Of a stretch of 64,000 bases of DNA, positions 21,994 to 30,567 are shown in pieces. The position numbers and the translations under genes are program-made. This DNA is from DASUPK01 sp963747425 (GTDB taxonomy: Bacteria > Actinomycetota > Thermoleophilia > Solirubrobacterales > 70-9): assembly GCA_963747425.1 (NCBI GenBank), contig CAVVFJ010000012.1, positions 124,001 to 188,000 on the forward strand, given 5' to 3'. The notes beneath the pieces were generated by a model. The model worked only from the letters and a program-made list of their open reading frames with translations. It searched no databases and was not told the origin of the DNA. Each line of letters opens with the position of its first letter. Position 1 is the first letter of the stretch.

Positions 21994-24438
21994 ATGGGGA
22001 ACGGGAGGATCGCGGCCGCGGTGACGTTCGTCTTGCTCGCGCTTGCAGCGCCGGCCAGCGGCGCGCCGCTCAAGGCGACGATCAGCCGGGACGCCCACGG
22101 CATCCCCAACATCACCGGCGACAACTTCGCCGACATCGGCTTCGGCTACGGGTACGCGCTCGCCCAGGACAACATCTGCGAGCTCGCCGAGACCTATGTG
22201 ACCGTGCGCGGGGAGCGCTCGCGCTACTCGGGCGATGGAGTCCAGGGCAGCTTCGGCCCGGACGGGAGCTACCTGCAGCGGGGCAACGGCTTCTCCGCCA
22301 ACAACCTGAACTCCGACTTCTTCTACCAGCGGATCATCGACGACCACACGGTCGAGAAGCTGCTCGCGCAGCCTCCGCCGGACGGCCCGGTCGATCAGAT
22401 CCGCCAGGGCGTCCGCGGCTACGTCGCCGGCTACAACCGCTACCTCGCGAAGACGGGCGTCGACAACCTGCCCGACCCCCGCTGCCGCGGCGCCGCCTGG
22501 GTGAAGCCGATCAGCGAGATCGACGCCTACAGGCGCTTCTACCAGCTCGCCCTGCTCGCCTCGCAAACCGTCGCAATCGACGGCATCGCGGATGCGAAGA
22601 CGCCGGGCGGGGCGTCACTGCCGATCGACCCGTCCACGATCGCCCAGGGCCTGCAGGGCAGGCTCAAGCTGCCGATCGGCTCCAACGCGATCGCGCTCGG
22701 CTCGCAGGCGACATCGAACGGCAGCGGGATGCTGCTCGGCAACCCGCACTTCCCCTGGGACGGTCCCGAGCGCTTCTACCAGTCGCATCTGACGATCCCG
22801 GGCAAGGTGAACGTCTCCGGCGGCAGCCTCTACGGCGTGCCGCTGATCCTGATCGGGCACACCGACAACCTCGCCTGGAGCCACACGGTCTCGACCGCGT
22901 ACCGCTTCACGCCTTTCCAGGAGGTCGTCAACCCGGCCGACCCGACCCAGTACCTCTACGACGGGCAGTGGCGGGACATGAAGCAGCAGCAGGTCACCGT
23001 CCAGGTCCGGACCGACGGCGGCCTCGAGCCCGAGACGCGCACCCTCTACTCGACCAGCCATGGGCCGGTGCTGGACGACCTCGTCGGCATCCCCCTGCCG
23101 TGGACGCCGGCGACCGCGTTCACGATGGGCGACGTCAACGCCACCAACTTCCGCTACCTCAACCACTTCTTCTTCACCAACGAGGCGCAGAGCGTCGGCC
23201 AGCTGGACAAGATCGAGAAGACCTACGAGGGCATCCCCTGGGTCAACACCATCGCCGCGGACTCCTCCGGCAAGGCGTACTACGCGGACATCGGCGCGAT
23301 CCCGAACGTCTCGAATCAGAAGGCGGCCCAGTGCGACTCTCCCGTCGGCGTGGCGACCTTCCAGCTGCTCGGCCTGCCGGTCCTGGACGGCTCGCGATCC
23401 TCATGCGAGTGGGACAACGATCCCGACGCCGCGGCGCCCGGGATCTTCGGCCCCTCGCACCTCCCGTCGTTGACCCGGGACGACTACGTCACCAACTCGA
23501 ACGACAGCTACTGGCTCTCGAACCCCGAGCATCCGCTCGAGGGCTTCGCCCGGATCATCGGCGACGAGCGAACCCCGCGGACCCTGCGGACGAGGCTCGG
23601 CCTGCGCATCGTCCAGCAGCGGCTCGACGGGTCGGATGGCCTGCCCGGCGACCGCTTCACCCGCCAACAGCTCCAAGACGCCGTGTTCAACGACAGGCAG
23701 TACGGCGGTGAGCTCTGGCGCGATCCGCTGGTGCAGCTCTGCCAGAGCGCTCCGGGCGGCTACCTGCTCGGCAGCTCGGGCCCCGTGGACGTCAGCGGCG
23801 CCTGCCCGGTCCTCGCCGCCTGGGACCTCCACGACAACCTGGACTCGAACGGCGCGATCCTCTTCCGCCGCTTCGCCACCCGCGCTCTCGCTTCACCCGG
23901 CGGGCTGCCGATCACGCTGCCGACCGGCGACCCGAGCGTGTTCTCGACGCCGTTCGACGCCAACGACCCGGTCAACACTCCCTCCGGGTTGAACATCGCA
24001 AGCCCCAAGGTGCAGCAGTCGCTCGCCGACGCCGTCACCGACCTGCAGAGCGCGGGCATCCCGCTCGACGCGCCGCTGCGCGGCTATCAGTACGAGAAGC
24101 GCGGCAACGAGCGGATCCCGATCCACGGCGGGCCCGGCGATCCGAACGGCGACTTCAACGCGATCAACGTGAGCTGGTCGGCCGATCCAGCCGAGCCCGG
24201 CTACCCGAACGTCCCGCACGGATCGAGCTTCGTGATGGTGACCAGCTTCAACGGCGGCTGTCCCGACAACCGCTCGATCCTGACCTACTCCCAGTCGGAG
24301 AACCCGAACTCGCCCTATTACGCGGACCAGACCCGCATGTTCTCCAAGAAGGAGTGGGTCGACCCGCCGTTCTGCGCGGCCGAGGTCACCGGGAACCCGA
24401 ACCTCAGCACCGACGTCATCCAGGGCCGCCGCAAATAG
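21994..24438 (+). CDS. secreted penicillin acylase-family (Ntn-hydrolase) acylase
   Basis: The 814-residue precursor has an N-terminal signal peptide (hydrophobic core about residues 8-22, ending ASGAP), an alpha-chain with DAHGIPNITGDNFADIGFGY, and then GSNAIALGSQAT near residue 229. Processing before that Ser would create the N-terminal nucleophile of the beta chain. Further family features are GNPHFPW near 249 and the beta-chain asparagine region. Relatives include aculeacin A acylase, penicillin G acylase and N-acyl-homoserine-lactone acylases. The substrate is an amide of unknown acyl chain. Probably exported and self-cleaved outside the membrane. Confidence 0.9.
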   Translation: MGNGRIAAAVTFVLLALAAPASGAPLKATISRDAHGIPNITGDNFADIGFGYGYALAQDNICELAETYVTVRGERSRYSGDGVQGSFGPDGSYLQRGNGFSANNLNSDFFYQRIIDDHTVEKLLAQPPPDGPVDQIRQGVRGYVAGYNRYLAKTGVDNLPDPRCRGAAWVKPISEIDAYRRFYQLALLASQTVAIDGIADAKTPGGASLPIDPSTIAQGLQGRLKLPIGSNAIALGSQATSNGSGMLLGNPHFPWDGPERFYQSHLTIPGKVNVSGGSLYGVPLILIGHTDNLAWSHTVSTAYRFTPFQEVVNPADPTQYLYDGQWRDMKQQQVTVQVRTDGGLEPETRTLYSTSHGPVLDDLVGIPLPWTPATAFTMGDVNATNFRYLNHFFFTNEAQSVGQLDKIEKTYEGIPWVNTIAADSSGKAYYADIGAIPNVSNQKAAQCDSPVGVATFQLLGLPVLDGSRSSCEWDNDPDAAAPGIFGPSHLPSLTRDDYVTNSNDSYWLSNPEHPLEGFARIIGDERTPRTLRTRLGLRIVQQRLDGSDGLPGDRFTRQQLQDAVFNDRQYGGELWRDPLVQLCQSAPGGYLLGSSGPVDVSGACPVLAAWDLHDNLDSNGAILFRRFATRALASPGGLPITLPTGDPSVFSTPFDANDPVNTPSGLNIASPKVQQSLADAVTDLQSAGIPLDAPLRGYQYEKRGNERIPIHGGPGDPNGDFNAINVSWSADPAEPGYPNVPHGSSFVMVTSFNGGCPDNRSILTYSQSENPNSPYYADQTRMFSKKEWVDPPFCAAEVTGNPNLSTDVIQGRRK

Positions 24439-24468
24439 CCGCCACGCGCTCCGTCCTACCTGTGGCGA

Positions 24469-24474
24469 TAGCGT
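24469..24474 (+). promoter_or_regulatory. -10 box TAGCGT of the amine oxidase gene
   Basis: TAGCGT, 6 nt, then ATG 24481, again a leaderless layout. Confidence 0.4.
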
Positions 24475-24480
24475 GCGCGA

Positions 24481-25857
24481 ATGCCCGCCGTGCCCGGCTC
24501 CCGAGACGCTGACGTCATCGTCGTCGGTGCCGGCCTCGCCGGGCTGGTCGCCGCCCGTCAGCTCGTCGCCGCGCGGCGTGAGGTACTGGTCCTGGAGGCC
24601 CGCGACCGCGTTGGGGGCCGGACCGCCAACGCCTCGATCGGAGCGGGCAAGGTGGTCGAGATGGGGGGACAGTGGGTCGGGCCGACCCAGGACCGGCTGC
24701 TCGCGCTGGCGAGCGAGCTGGGCATAGAGACATTCCCGACCTACTACGAGGGCCGCAATCTGCTTGACCTGGGCGGCAAGCAGCGCCGCTACAAGGGGAC
24801 GATCCCGCGCCTCGCGCCGCATGTGCTGTTCGACCTCGACCGCGCCCGGCGAAAGCTCGGGAAGGCGGCACGGCGGGTGCCCGCGGACGCGCCCTGGACG
24901 GCGCGGAACGCCGTGGAGCTCGACTCCCAGACCATGGCGACCTGGGTGCGCAAGGCGGCTCGCACGAAGAAGGCCCGCAGCCTCCTCGAGATCGCGACCG
25001 GGACGGTGATGGGGACCGGCACCGCCGAGCTGTCGCTGCTCTGGATGCTCTCGTACGTCAGCGCGGCGGGGGACTTCGACGGGCTGATCGACACCGAGGG
25101 GGGCGCCCAGCAGGACCGTTTCGTCGGCGGCTCTCAGCTGATCTCCCAGAGGCTGGCGCAGGAGCTCGGGGACGGCGTCCAGCTCTCGGCGCCTGTGCGG
25201 CGCATCGCGCAGGACGGCGGCGGCCTCAGGGTCGACGCGGACGGCGTCAGCGCCAGTGCCCAGCGGGTGATCGTCGCAGTGCCGCCTCCGCTTGCGGCCC
25301 GGATCTCGTTCTCGCCGTCGCTGGGCGGGCGGCGGGATCAGCTGATGCAGCGGATGGCTCACGGGGCGCTCACCAAGTGCGCAGCCGTCTACCCCGAGCC
25401 CTTCTGGAGGGCGGAGGGCCTGACGGGCCAGTCGGTCACCGACCGAGGCCCCGTGATCACGACCTTCGACAATTCCCCACCGGATGGATCGCCCGGCGTG
25501 CTGCTCGGCTTCATCGCCGGCGCCGAGGCGATCCGCCACGCCCGCCGCTCGGAGGCGGAGCGCCGCCGGATCGTGCTGGACAGCTTCACGCGGCTCTTCG
25601 GGCCCGAGGCGGCGCAGCCCGGGATCTATCTCGAGACCGCCTGGGCCGAGGAGGAATGGAGCCGGGGAGGCCCCGTCTGCTCGTTCGGTCCGGGGGCGCT
25701 CGCCCAGTACGGCGAGGCGCTGCGTCGGCCGACCGGGCGCGTCCACTGGGCGGGCGCGGAGACCGCGACCGTCTGGTGCGGATACATGGACGGCGCAGTC
25801 CGCTCCGGAGAGCGGGCGGCCGAGGAGGTGCTCGATGCGGAAGGATGGCGGCTGTGA
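24481..25857 (+). CDS. flavin-containing amine oxidase (monoamine oxidase family)
   Basis: The 458-residue protein has the FAD-binding GxGxxG motif in VIVVGAGLAGLVAARQL (about 12-28), the EARDRVGGRT motif (about 38-47), and the C-terminal HWAGAETATVWCGYMDGAV segment (about 422-440) that completes the flavin site in monoamine oxidases. It should oxidatively deaminate a primary or secondary amine, producing hydrogen peroxide. The downstream amidase is translationally coupled (GTGA overlap), suggesting a two-step catabolic route for an amide or amine compound (inference). Confidence 0.9.
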   Translation: MPAVPGSRDADVIVVGAGLAGLVAARQLVAARREVLVLEARDRVGGRTANASIGAGKVVEMGGQWVGPTQDRLLALASELGIETFPTYYEGRNLLDLGGKQRRYKGTIPRLAPHVLFDLDRARRKLGKAARRVPADAPWTARNAVELDSQTMATWVRKAARTKKARSLLEIATGTVMGTGTAELSLLWMLSYVSAAGDFDGLIDTEGGAQQDRFVGGSQLISQRLAQELGDGVQLSAPVRRIAQDGGGLRVDADGVSASAQRVIVAVPPPLAARISFSPSLGGRRDQLMQRMAHGALTKCAAVYPEPFWRAEGLTGQSVTDRGPVITTFDNSPPDGSPGVLLGFIAGAEAIRHARRSEAERRRIVLDSFTRLFGPEAAQPGIYLETAWAEEEWSRGGPVCSFGPGALAQYGEALRRPTGRVHWAGAETATVWCGYMDGAVRSGERAAEEVLDAEGWRL

Positions 25858-27269
25858 GTGTGATGCCGAGTGTCGACGACGAGGTCGCCTTCGCGGGCGC
25901 GGCTCGGATCGCGGAGTTGGTTCGCGCAGGGGAGGTCTCCCCGAGCGAGCTGGTCGAGCTCTACCTGGAGCGGATCGCCGCCCTCGAGCCCAAGCTGAAC
26001 GCCTACCGCGTGGTACTCGCCGACGGTGCGCGCGCCGACGCGAAGCGGGCGGAGGAGCGCCTCGCGGCCGGCGACGATGCCCCACTGCTGGGGGTGCCGG
26101 TGGCGATCAAGGACAACGTCGACTACGCCGGCGAGGTGACCACCCACGGCACCGCCGCCTACGGTGAGCCGGCGACCGAGGACGGACTCGTCGTCCGGAG
26201 GCTGCGCGAGGCCGGCGCGACGATTCTCGGCAAGACCAACCTCCCCGAGCTGGCGATCTACGGCTTCACCGAGAGCCCGACCTGGGGTGACACCCGAAAC
26301 CCGTGGGACACCTCGCGCACCACCGGGGGCTCGAGCGGCGGCAGCGGCGCCGCCACCGCCGCAGGCCTCTGCGCGATCGCCCACGCGACGGACGGGGCGG
26401 GATCGATTCGCTATCCCGCCGCCTACAACGGCCTTTTCGGCCTGAAGCCCCAGCGGAATCGGATCTCGCTCTGGCCGGATCGTGAGCACTGGTACGGCCT
26501 CTCGGTCTCCGGATGCGTCAGCCGTACCGTGATGGACACGGCCCTCTATCTGGACACGGTGAGCGGGCCCGAGAGGGGCGACTTCGACAGTCCTCCGCCG
26601 TTCGATCGCCCCCTCCAGGAGGCGGCGCAGACGCCGCCCGGTCGGCTCCGAATCGCCTGTACCACCAAGACGATCCTGCCAGTGCCAAAGGCGCCCGAGG
26701 TGATCGCGGCCTACGAGGAGACGATCGACCTGCTTCGCTCGCTCGGGCATGAGGTGACCGAGGCGAGCCCCTCCTACGGCCGCATGGTCACCGACTTCTA
26801 TCCGCTCTACTTCCGCGGAATCCGCGACGAGGCGCTGACGTTGACGCACCCCGAGCGACTCTCGGATCAGACGAAGGGGTTCGTCAAGCTCGGCAGGCTG
26901 TTCAGCGACCGGCGCCTGGGCAAAGTCCGGGACCGGATGCCCGCGGCCTCCGCGCGGATCGCGGAGCTGTGGCAGGACCACGATCTGCTGCTCACCCCCG
27001 CGACCGCCCAGCTCCCCGTCGAGATCGGACACTGGCGCGGGCAGGGCGCGCTGCGGACGATCAACGGGATGAGCAACGTCTATCCATACGCCGCGACCTG
27101 GAACTACACGGGCCAGCCGGCCGCGACCGTCCCGGCCGGCTTCACCGATGGGGGGTTGCCGCGCTCGGTGATGCTGGTCGCGCGGCCCAACGACGAGGCG
27201 ACGATCGTCTCGCTCGCGGCTCAACTCGAGGCCGAGCGGCCCTGGGCCGATCGGCGTCCGCAGCTCTAG
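25854..27269 (+). CDS. amidase-signature family amidase
   Basis: From GTG 25854 (AAGGA 8 nt upstream, 4-nt overlap with the amine oxidase) the product is 471 residues. The Ser-cisSer-Lys triad is visible: Lys in VAIKDNVDY near residue 85, the first Ser in DGAGSIRYP near 182, and the glycine/serine-rich signature TTGGSSGGSGAATAAG near 157-172. The C-terminal half has WNYTGQPAATVPAG. It hydrolyses an amide to acid plus ammonia or amine. ATG 25863 is an alternative start. Its stop codon shares CTAG with the convergent MBL gene. Confidence 0.92.
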   Translation: MSVMPSVDDEVAFAGAARIAELVRAGEVSPSELVELYLERIAALEPKLNAYRVVLADGARADAKRAEERLAAGDDAPLLGVPVAIKDNVDYAGEVTTHGTAAYGEPATEDGLVVRRLREAGATILGKTNLPELAIYGFTESPTWGDTRNPWDTSRTTGGSSGGSGAATAAGLCAIAHATDGAGSIRYPAAYNGLFGLKPQRNRISLWPDREHWYGLSVSGCVSRTVMDTALYLDTVSGPERGDFDSPPPFDRPLQEAAQTPPGRLRIACTTKTILPVPKAPEVIAAYEETIDLLRSLGHEVTEASPSYGRMVTDFYPLYFRGIRDEALTLTHPERLSDQTKGFVKLGRLFSDRRLGKVRDRMPAASARIAELWQDHDLLLTPATAQLPVEIGHWRGQGALRTINGMSNVYPYAATWNYTGQPAATVPAGFTDGGLPRSVMLVARPNDEATIVSLAAQLEAERPWADRRPQL

Positions 27270-28135
27270 GCGACGCCGACCGGCGTGCCGATCTCGATCT
27301 GCTGGCTCTCCGCGGCCATTCCCACGGCGCCGTCCGCACCTCCGAGCTCGGCCCAGCGCTCTCGTGCGGTCTCCTGGAAGCGATCGAGGAAGTCGTCGGA
27401 GTGCAGCGGGTCGTGATGGAACATCAGCAACCGCTGTGCATCGACGCGGCGGGCGAAGGTGAGCGTGTCTGTGAGGCGTGAGTGGCCCCAGCCGACGTGC
27501 TCGGGGTACTCCTCGTCGGTGTACTGGCAGTCGTGGATCAGCATGTCGGCGTCGCGGGCCAGGTCGTACCCCGAGATCCACTCCGGCTCGAGCGATTCAA
27601 GTGGGGCACCGAGGCCGGGCTCGTGATCCGAGATGTAGGTGAGCGTGGTCGGGCCGTCGGTGATCCGGTAGCCGAGCGTGGGCCCTCGATGCGTGACCGC
27701 CTCGGCGTGGATCTTCGCGGGACCGATCTCCCATTCGCTGGGAGGCGTGTCGCGAAAGCTCACCTCGCAGGGCAGCTCGCGGACCTCGACGGGGGAGAGG
27801 GGAGCCGAGATGTAGCGCGAGATCCGCTCCTCGAGCGACGCCTCGGGCGAAGACGGGCCCCAGATCGTGATCTTGGACTCCGACCGGAAGCAGGGCGCGA
27901 AGAACATCAGGCCCTGGATGTGGTCCAGGTGGAGGTGGGTGAGGAGGATGTTGATCTTCGGCAGCCGCTTCGCGATCCCGACCCCGAGGCTGCGGATGCC
28001 GGTGCCGGCGTCGATGATCAGGGTGGAGCCGTCCGAGAGCTCGAGCTCGACGCAGGATGTGTTGCCGCCGTAGCGGTTCATCTCAGGCCCCGGGGCCGGG
28101 ACGGAACCCCGCGCACCCCACACCTTGAGCTTCAT
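27266..28135 (-). CDS. MBL-fold metallo-hydrolase
   Basis: The 289-residue protein begins MKLKVWGARGSVPAPGPE and carries a complete metal motif, THLHLDHIQG (HxHxDH), near residues 66-75, with further ligands in VTHRGPTLGYRI, HDCQYTDEEY (Asp/His) and FHHDPLHSD. It resembles the ribonuclease Z/phosphodiesterase-like MBL proteins that often partner with signalling domains. It lies 50 nt downstream of a PAS-domain gene on the same strand, so an operon is likely. Substrate unknown. Confidence 0.9.
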   Translation of the reverse strand: MKLKVWGARGSVPAPGPEMNRYGGNTSCVELELSDGSTLIIDAGTGIRSLGVGIAKRLPKINILLTHLHLDHIQGLMFFAPCFRSESKITIWGPSSPEASLEERISRYISAPLSPVEVRELPCEVSFRDTPPSEWEIGPAKIHAEAVTHRGPTLGYRITDGPTTLTYISDHEPGLGAPLESLEPEWISGYDLARDADMLIHDCQYTDEEYPEHVGWGHSRLTDTLTFARRVDAQRLLMFHHDPLHSDDFLDRFQETARERWAELGGADGAVGMAAESQQIEIGTPVGVA

Positions 28136-28185
28136 CGGATCCTCACCATCTGCCTTCTCCTCTCTCCTGCCCAGCCTATAGCGGG

Positions 28186-28593
28186 CTAACCCGCCTGGCG
28201 TGTGTTGTTGGTCCGCGTCCAGAAGAAGATCATCGCCCCCTCCTGGCCGCCCTCGGCAACGATCGGAAGCGCCGTCGACTCGATCTCGTAGTCGTCACCC
28301 GACATCGAGTGCACCGTGAAGGATCCATGCGCGGGACGCCCCTGGCGCAGGGCCTTGGTGGTCGGGAGCTCCTCGATCGGGATCGGGCTCCCGTCGTCGC
28401 CGAACGGCCCGATCGCGTGACTCCATTCCTTGGCCGGCATGCGCCCCGATTCCTCGAAGGAGATTCCCAGCAGGGCCCCCGCGGCCTCGTTGTAGAAGAT
28501 CAGCGCGCCGCTTTCATCGACCAGGAACGCGGGCGTCGAGAGGCTCGTCAGGAAGTTGCGGGCCAGGATGAGCTCGAGCGGCTTCTGATGCAT
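28186..28593 (-). CDS. single PAS-domain protein
   Basis: From ATG 28593 the product is 135 residues: MHQKPLELILARNFLTSLST, then PAFLVDESGALIFYNEAAGALLG (PAS core strands A-B and helix C), FEESGRMPAKEWS, and the C-terminal beta sheet DDYEIESTALPIVAE...GAMIFFW. There is no output domain, so it would sense a ligand or redox state and pass it to a partner, possibly the MBL hydrolase encoded 50 nt downstream. The frame extends to a start at 28635, an alternative. Confidence 0.82.
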   Translation of the reverse strand: MHQKPLELILARNFLTSLSTPAFLVDESGALIFYNEAAGALLGISFEESGRMPAKEWSHAIGPFGDDGSPIPIEELPTTKALRQGRPAHGSFTVHSMSGDDYEIESTALPIVAEGGQEGAMIFFWTRTNNTRQAG

Positions 28594-28674
28594 TCGCCAC
28601 GAAGTCTCCCGTATGCTCGCGCCGCGATGCGCCACAGGACTTGCGGGGCAGGGACATCGACGGCAGACGGATCG

Positions 28675-29106
28675 TTACTTGACGGTGATCTCTCCCGTCA
28701 TTCCCATCTCCCTGTGGTTGTCGACCGGGCAGTAGAACTCGTACTTCCCGGGCGCCAGGTCCACCGTCAGCTTTCCGTCGCTGCCCGGTGAGACATCCCC
28801 CTCCAACTCCCTGTCCTCGCCGTTGACGTCCTCGATCTCGAGCGAGTGCGTGACCTGACCGTCGTTCTTCAGGTTGAAGCTGACGTTTCCCGACTTCACC
28901 GTCGGCTCGGAGGGATCGAACTTGAAGTCGGTGGCGCTCAGATCAACCGTGCCGCCGGCGCCCGTCGCGCCGCCGCCGCTGGTTGACGCCTGAGTCGCCG
29001 CGTTGCTGGTGCTGTTGTCGTCGCTGCTGCCGCCGCAGCCCACCATCGGCACCGCGACCGCGGCCCCGATCGCGAACAGCGCCGCGAATCGTCTGGTCGA
29101 GATCAT
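28675..29106 (-). CDS. cupredoxin (plastocyanin/azurin-like) lipoprotein
   Basis: From ATG 29106, preceded by GGAGG at ideal distance, the 143-residue product has a lipoprotein signal with lipobox MVGC at residues 21-24. A Ser/Thr/Gly linker and a cupredoxin domain follow. Copper ligands are visible: His in VTHSLEI, then Cys, His and Met in YCPVDNHREMGM near the C-terminus. It would be a membrane-anchored extracytoplasmic electron carrier or copper-binding protein. The PAS gene follows on the same strand after about 80 nt. Confidence 0.9.
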   Translation of the reverse strand: MISTRRFAALFAIGAAVAVPMVGCGGSSDDNSTSNAATQASTSGGGATGAGGTVDLSATDFKFDPSEPTVKSGNVSFNLKNDGQVTHSLEIEDVNGEDRELEGDVSPGSDGKLTVDLAPGKYEFYCPVDNHREMGMTGEITVK

Positions 29107-29197
29107 CCGCACCTCCACTGCGTTCGTAGGGATGGACACAGCAGGCGTCGCGGCCTGCCTAAGCTCCTACGCGCTCGGCCTCGCACGGGATTGACCC

Positions 29198-29639
29198 TTG
29201 ATCTACGACCTGATCGCCGCGTTGATGCGACCCGTCGCCTGGTGGGGGCGACTGCGCACGGAGGGACTCGAGGCCGTGCCTGAGCGCGGGCCCCTGCTGG
29301 TCGTGCCCAACCACGACAGCCAGTGGGACCCCGTGCTGGTGGGCCTGGCGCTGCGGCGCACGGAGCGGCGTCGGCCGCCTCGCTCAGGCGTGCCCAGGCG
29401 TCAGCGTGGCGCTCTGCGCGGTGGAGGGAACGACCGCGTACGCGCGCTTCCCGCGCCGCCCGCGCGTGAGCGTGCGGTTCTTTGCGCCAGGGAACGGCGA
29501 GCCTCGGCCGGATGAAGCGCCGGCCGAGGTCGCGACACGCCTGCTTGCTGAGATCAGGGCACACGTCCCGCCAACCCCGGCGGGCCGCCGGGCACGCGTG
29601 GGCGGTCCCCCACGCGTACGCAGAGCCAGAGCTAGGTGA
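29198..29639 (+). pseudogene. decayed plsC-type 1-acyl-glycerol-phosphate acyltransferase
   Basis: The TTG-initiated frame encodes a good acyltransferase N-terminus (MIYDLIAALMRPVAWWGRL, then LLVVPNHDSQWDPVLVGLAL with the catalytic NHxSxxD). After about residue 52 the homology stops. The C-terminal part of the same family (RLAQACPGVSVALCAVEGTT, then PRVSVRFFAPG...LLAEIRAHVPP) resumes in another frame from about 29364. The middle of the enzyme, including the glycerolipid-binding FPEG region, is absent. The pattern indicates an internal deletion with a frame change near 29355-29365. The gene should be inactive unless the deletion is an assembly artefact. Confidence 0.8.
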
Positions 29640-29778
29640 GCTTGCCGATCTTGAAGATCTTGGTCCCGCAGTCCGGGCACGTGCCCTGAATAGCCGGGCG
29701 ACCGTTCTTCATGGTGACCTGCTGCGGATCCTTGATCTCGACCTTCTTGCGTTCCTTGACGCAATAGCCCTCAGGCAT
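29632..29778 (-). CDS. 48-residue zinc-ribbon-like small protein (DUF5679-like)
   Basis: A short frame with an excellent AAAGGAGGT ribosome site encodes MPEGYCVKERKKVEIKDPQQ and ends GTCPDCGTKIFKIGKLT. It has one C-x-x-C knuckle (CPDC) plus an upstream Cys6, matching the small DUF5679-type proteins that carry a conserved M-x-x-Y-C-V-K-C/E start. Function is unknown. It converges with and slightly overlaps the decayed acyltransferase gene. Confidence 0.78.
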   Translation of the reverse strand: MPEGYCVKERKKVEIKDPQQVTMKNGRPAIQGTCPDCGTKIFKIGKLT

Positions 29779-29875
29779 CGAGGACCTCCTTTCGAGCCGA
29801 TTCCGCGGGCCACGCTAGAGCACCTTTCGGACGTGCGTGGCGAGCACGTTGCAACTTAGTGCCGAATGACACTAA

Positions 29876-30487
29876 CTATGGGTTCTTGCCCGTGCCGCCC
29901 GGAGTGGTGGTCGTCGTGTTGGGCGTCAGCGTCGTGCCCGCGGCCGCGCCCTTGCCGAGCGCGGCTGAGGTCGCCTGGCTCTGCAGCGTCGCGATGTTGG
30001 CCGAGTTCTGCGCGGACTGCTTCTGCAGCGCGGCGATCGACGCCTGGAGCTGGGCGACCGAGGCGTTCAGCGCGGCCTGGGTGTCCTTCGAGTTCTTCGT
30101 GGCCGCCGCCTGCAGGGCGTCGACCTTCTTCGTCAGGGAATCGACGTCGCTCTTGGTCGCGCTGTCGGATTTGGTCGTGAGCCCGAAGTAGAGGGCCGCG
30201 CCTGCGGCGAGGATGGCGATCAGCAGCCCCGCTGCGCCGAAATAGGTGATCCGCCCCTGCTTGCGCTCGATCTCGGCCATCCAGCCCTGCAGGCCCTCCA
30301 TGCGCTCCTGCAGGTTGGGTTCGGGGCTCTTCGCCTTGGCGTCCGCCGTCTTGGTCTCGACAGCGGCCTCGGGCTGAGGCTTCGTCTTGGTCGCCGTCGA
30401 TGCCTTGCCACGCAGGCGCCCGCCGCTGTCGGAGCGACCGGGCAGAGTGACCTTCGGCATGCGGATTCGCGGCATCAGGTCTGCCAT
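29876..30487 (-). CDS. single-pass membrane protein with periplasmic/extracellular coiled coil
   Basis: From ATG 30487 the product is 203 residues: a basic cytoplasmic segment with IRMPKVTLPGRSDSGGR, a helix NLQERMEGLQGWMAEIERKQ, one membrane span near residues 87-107 (FGAAGLLIAILAAGAALYFG), then a long heptad-rich coiled coil with repeated ALxxxxAxLQ units, and a Thr/Gly/Pro-rich tail. No family is recognised. It is divergent from the thiolase gene. A role in envelope structure or as a scaffold is only a guess. Confidence 0.72.
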   Translation of the reverse strand: MADLMPRIRMPKVTLPGRSDSGGRLRGKASTATKTKPQPEAAVETKTADAKAKSPEPNLQERMEGLQGWMAEIERKQGRITYFGAAGLLIAILAAGAALYFGLTTKSDSATKSDVDSLTKKVDALQAAATKNSKDTQAALNASVAQLQASIAALQKQSAQNSANIATLQSQATSAALGKGAAAGTTLTPNTTTTTPGGTGKNP

Positions 30488-30567
30488 CGCCAGGGATCCT
30501 AGCCCGCCCTCGAGAGCCACGGCCCCGTACCATTCCCGCCTCCAATCGAACCTAAGGAGTGGCGCAG

